A stretch of DNA of 64,000 nucleotides from positions 186,001 to 250,000 of the forward strand of contig QDFQ01000004.1 of assembly GCA_003075315.1 (NCBI GenBank), given 5' to 3'. The translations under genes and the position numbers were made by a program. Source of the stretch: Arthrobacter sp. TPD3018 (GTDB lineage: Bacteria; Pseudomonadota; Alphaproteobacteria; Sphingomonadales; Sphingomonadaceae). The notes below the pieces were generated by a model. That model saw only the letters and a program-made list of their open reading frames with translations. It did not search any database and had not been told where the DNA came from. The stretch's first letter is position 1; each line of letters starts with the position of its first letter. This document shows, piece by piece, positions 62,651-64,000 of this stretch.

Positions 62651-64000
62651 ATGCATGGCGCGCGTCTTGGCTGTCTGCGCGTTTTCGTGGGCGCTGCGGT
62701 TCTGGTTCCGGGTGTCGCCGCAGCGCAGGCGGACGAGACGAAGACGGGCGACATCGTCATCACCGGCAAGCGACCGCGTGGATCGGCGATCGGCGATGTG
62801 GAGCCGGTGGCGGTGCTCGACGCCGGGCAGTTGCGGACGCTCGGCACCAACATCGACGATATCCTGCGGCAGTTGAAGCCGCTGACCACCTCGGCGAGCG
62901 GCGCCGATCCCGTGTTCCTGCTCAATGGGCGCCGCATTTCCGGCTATCAGGAGGTGCAGACGCTACCGCCAGAGGCGATCGAACGGACCGAGGTGCTGCC
63001 CGAGACGGAGGCGTCGCGCTTCGGCTTTCCGCCGACCGCACGGCTCGTCAATTTCATTACGAAGCGGCACTTTAGGGCGCTAGCGGTGGAGCAAAGCGCG
63101 TCGACCACGACCGATGGCGGCGGCAGCGCCGCGACACTGTCGCTGAGTCCGACGCGGATCGATCGCGACCGGCGCTTCGTCGCGACGATCGAATATCTTC
63201 GCCAAGACCCGCTGCCCTATTCCCGGCGTCCTACCTTTGCCGATCCCGACAGCCTGTTCGATCCGACCGGCAACGTCACCGGGATCGGCGGCGCCAGCCT
63301 GTCGCCGACGCTCGATGCGCTGGCGGGGCAGCGCGTGACGGTGGCGCCGGTGCCGCTCGATCCGGCGCAGCGTGGTCTGTTGTCGGCCTATGCCGTGGCG
63401 GCGAACGTGCCGCGTCGGTTCGACATGGCGCCTTACGGGGCGCTGCAGTCGAACGACGAGATCAAGATCAACGCGACGCAGGCCGTACCGATTGGCAAGA
63501 CGGTGACGGCATCGCTCAACGTGTCGATGGACGCCAAGGGCGGCGCGCGGCCGGGTGGCCTTGCCACGGCGGTGCTGCGCGTGCCGGGCAGCAATCCGTA
63601 TTCTCCCTTCGGCACCGATGTGCTGTTGTACCGAAATCTGCCCGAGGCCGGCGTCTTGCGCCAGTCGGGCGGGGGGTTGCAATTGCACGCGGGCGGCACG
63701 GTGCAGGGGAGCGTGAAGCGCTGGCTGTGGACCGTCACGGGCAATTACGATCGGGCGCTCACCCGCTTCATGCTCGACCAGGGGGTGGACCTGACACGCG
63801 TGCAGGCGGCGATTACGGCCGGCGCAGATCCGTTTCGCGGCTTTGCGGCACAGGACGTCGCGACCCGGCTGACCAGCCGCAGCCGATCCGTTGCCGAGAC
63901 GCTGTCGAGCAATGCGATGGCGACGGGGCCCGTCGTGACGCTTCCCGCGGGAGAGGCGCGGATGACGCTGACCGCGGATTATGCGCGGACTGGTGGCAAT
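62651..64000 (+). CDS. TonB-dependent-receptor-like protein with plug domain (3' end missing)
   Basis: Starts at ATG 62651 and stays open to the window end (450 codons). A signal peptide (CLRVFVGAAVLVPGVAAAQA) is followed by a TonB-box-like DIVITGK and a small plug domain (VFLLNGRRISGYQEVQTLPPEAIERTEVLP, then FGFPPTARLVNFITKR). The rest is beta-rich (ASTTTDGG...). The plug is divergent and resembles the single-gene TonB-receptor-like outer-membrane proteins of sphingomonads. The barrel end is outside the window. Confidence 0.8.
   Translation, partial: MHGARLGCLRVFVGAAVLVPGVAAAQADETKTGDIVITGKRPRGSAIGDVEPVAVLDAGQLRTLGTNIDDILRQLKPLTTSASGADPVFLLNGRRISGYQEVQTLPPEAIERTEVLPETEASRFGFPPTARLVNFITKRHFRALAVEQSASTTTDGGGSAATLSLSPTRIDRDRRFVATIEYLRQDPLPYSRRPTFADPDSLFDPTGNVTGIGGASLSPTLDALAGQRVTVAPVPLDPAQRGLLSAYAVAANVPRRFDMAPYGALQSNDEIKINATQAVPIGKTVTASLNVSMDAKGGARPGGLATAVLRVPGSNPYSPFGTDVLLYRNLPEAGVLRQSGGGLQLHAGGTVQGSVKRWLWTVTGNYDRALTRFMLDQGVDLTRVQAAITAGADPFRGFAAQDVATRLTSRSRSVAETLSSNAMATGPVVTLPAGEARMTLTADYARTGGN

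Noticed and set aside
1..64000. tRNA, rRNA, CRISPR array, insertion sequence or prophage
   Set aside because: No cloverleaf, regularly spaced repeat, transposase or phage gene was found on either strand by eye; a covariance-model search would settle small RNAs.

Overview
The window is high-GC DNA (coding third positions mostly G/C) from an alphaproteobacterium, most probably a sphingomonad (Sphingomonas or a close relative). Pointers are the cyoABCD-surf1 order, a small SRP RNA, DUF2794, DUF4169 and DUF6481 proteins, TonB receptors, the dnaX-ybaB pair, many overlapping GTGA/TTGA/TGATG gene junctions, and many short palindromes built on GTCAT(T/C)CC...GG(G/A)ATGAC. It looks chromosomal. No tRNA, rRNA, insertion sequence, prophage, plasmid or CRISPR array was seen.

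Layout. 1-4 kb: 3' part of recJ, a small membrane protein, then the dnaX-ybaB-small membrane protein operon. 4-7.5 kb: a hydrolase divergent from an overlapping operon of two cysteine desulfurases and an adrenodoxin-type ferredoxin. 7.6-11.7 kb: two low-complexity exported proteins around the SRP RNA and a prolyl 4-hydroxylase-like oxygenase, then an orphan molybdo-hydroxylase iron-sulfur subunit and a DODA dioxygenase. 11.7-18 kb: a FucP-type sugar transporter, a CaiB/BaiF racemase, glutaryl-CoA dehydrogenase and a ZnuD-like TonB receptor. 18-21 kb: tryptophan 2,3-dioxygenase preceded by two small unknown genes, divergent from a LexA-like S24 regulator, with a GTTC-N7-GTTC (alphaproteobacterial SOS-type) box between them. 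21-31.7 kb: tamA-tamB, a ClC channel, an NAPE-PLD-like hydrolase and an exported amidase. 31.7-41 kb: small membrane proteins, an acyltransferase, an exonuclease, then surf1-cyoDCBA (minus strand) divergent from an MHS-type transporter, with a perfect 19-bp palindrome between them.

41-51 kb: a GreA/B-like factor, an LplT-like transporter, pgsA-moaD-moaE, a fasciclin lipoprotein, and a peroxide-defence block (oxyR, ahpF, ahpC), then a TauE permease and cysE. 51-56 kb: a membrane protein with a strong operator-like palindrome, small proteins, a methyltransferase-fold protein, an aldehyde dehydrogenase and a quinone oxidoreductase. 56-64 kb: one 1123-residue protein joining a GH18-like domain, a NodB deacetylase and a processive GT2 synthase, tightly followed by a TrpF-like gene; then modABC with a TOBE-less ModC; then a TonB-receptor-like gene cut by the window end.

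How they work together: moaDE and modABC serve molybdenum-cofactor supply, although only a lone iron-sulfur subunit of a molybdoenzyme is visible. oxyR-ahpCF is a self-contained peroxide module. cyoABCD-surf1 forms a quinol oxidase with its assembly factor. tamAB serve envelope assembly. kynA and gcdH are both enzymes of aromatic amino-acid or lysine breakdown, but they are not in one operon. The most original parts are the SOS-box/S24/kynA region, the three-domain polysaccharide protein with its coupled TrpF-like partner, the tandem desulfurase operon, and the proline/glycine-rich exported protein beside a prolyl hydroxylase. Functional statements are inferences from sequence features; no database search was run.
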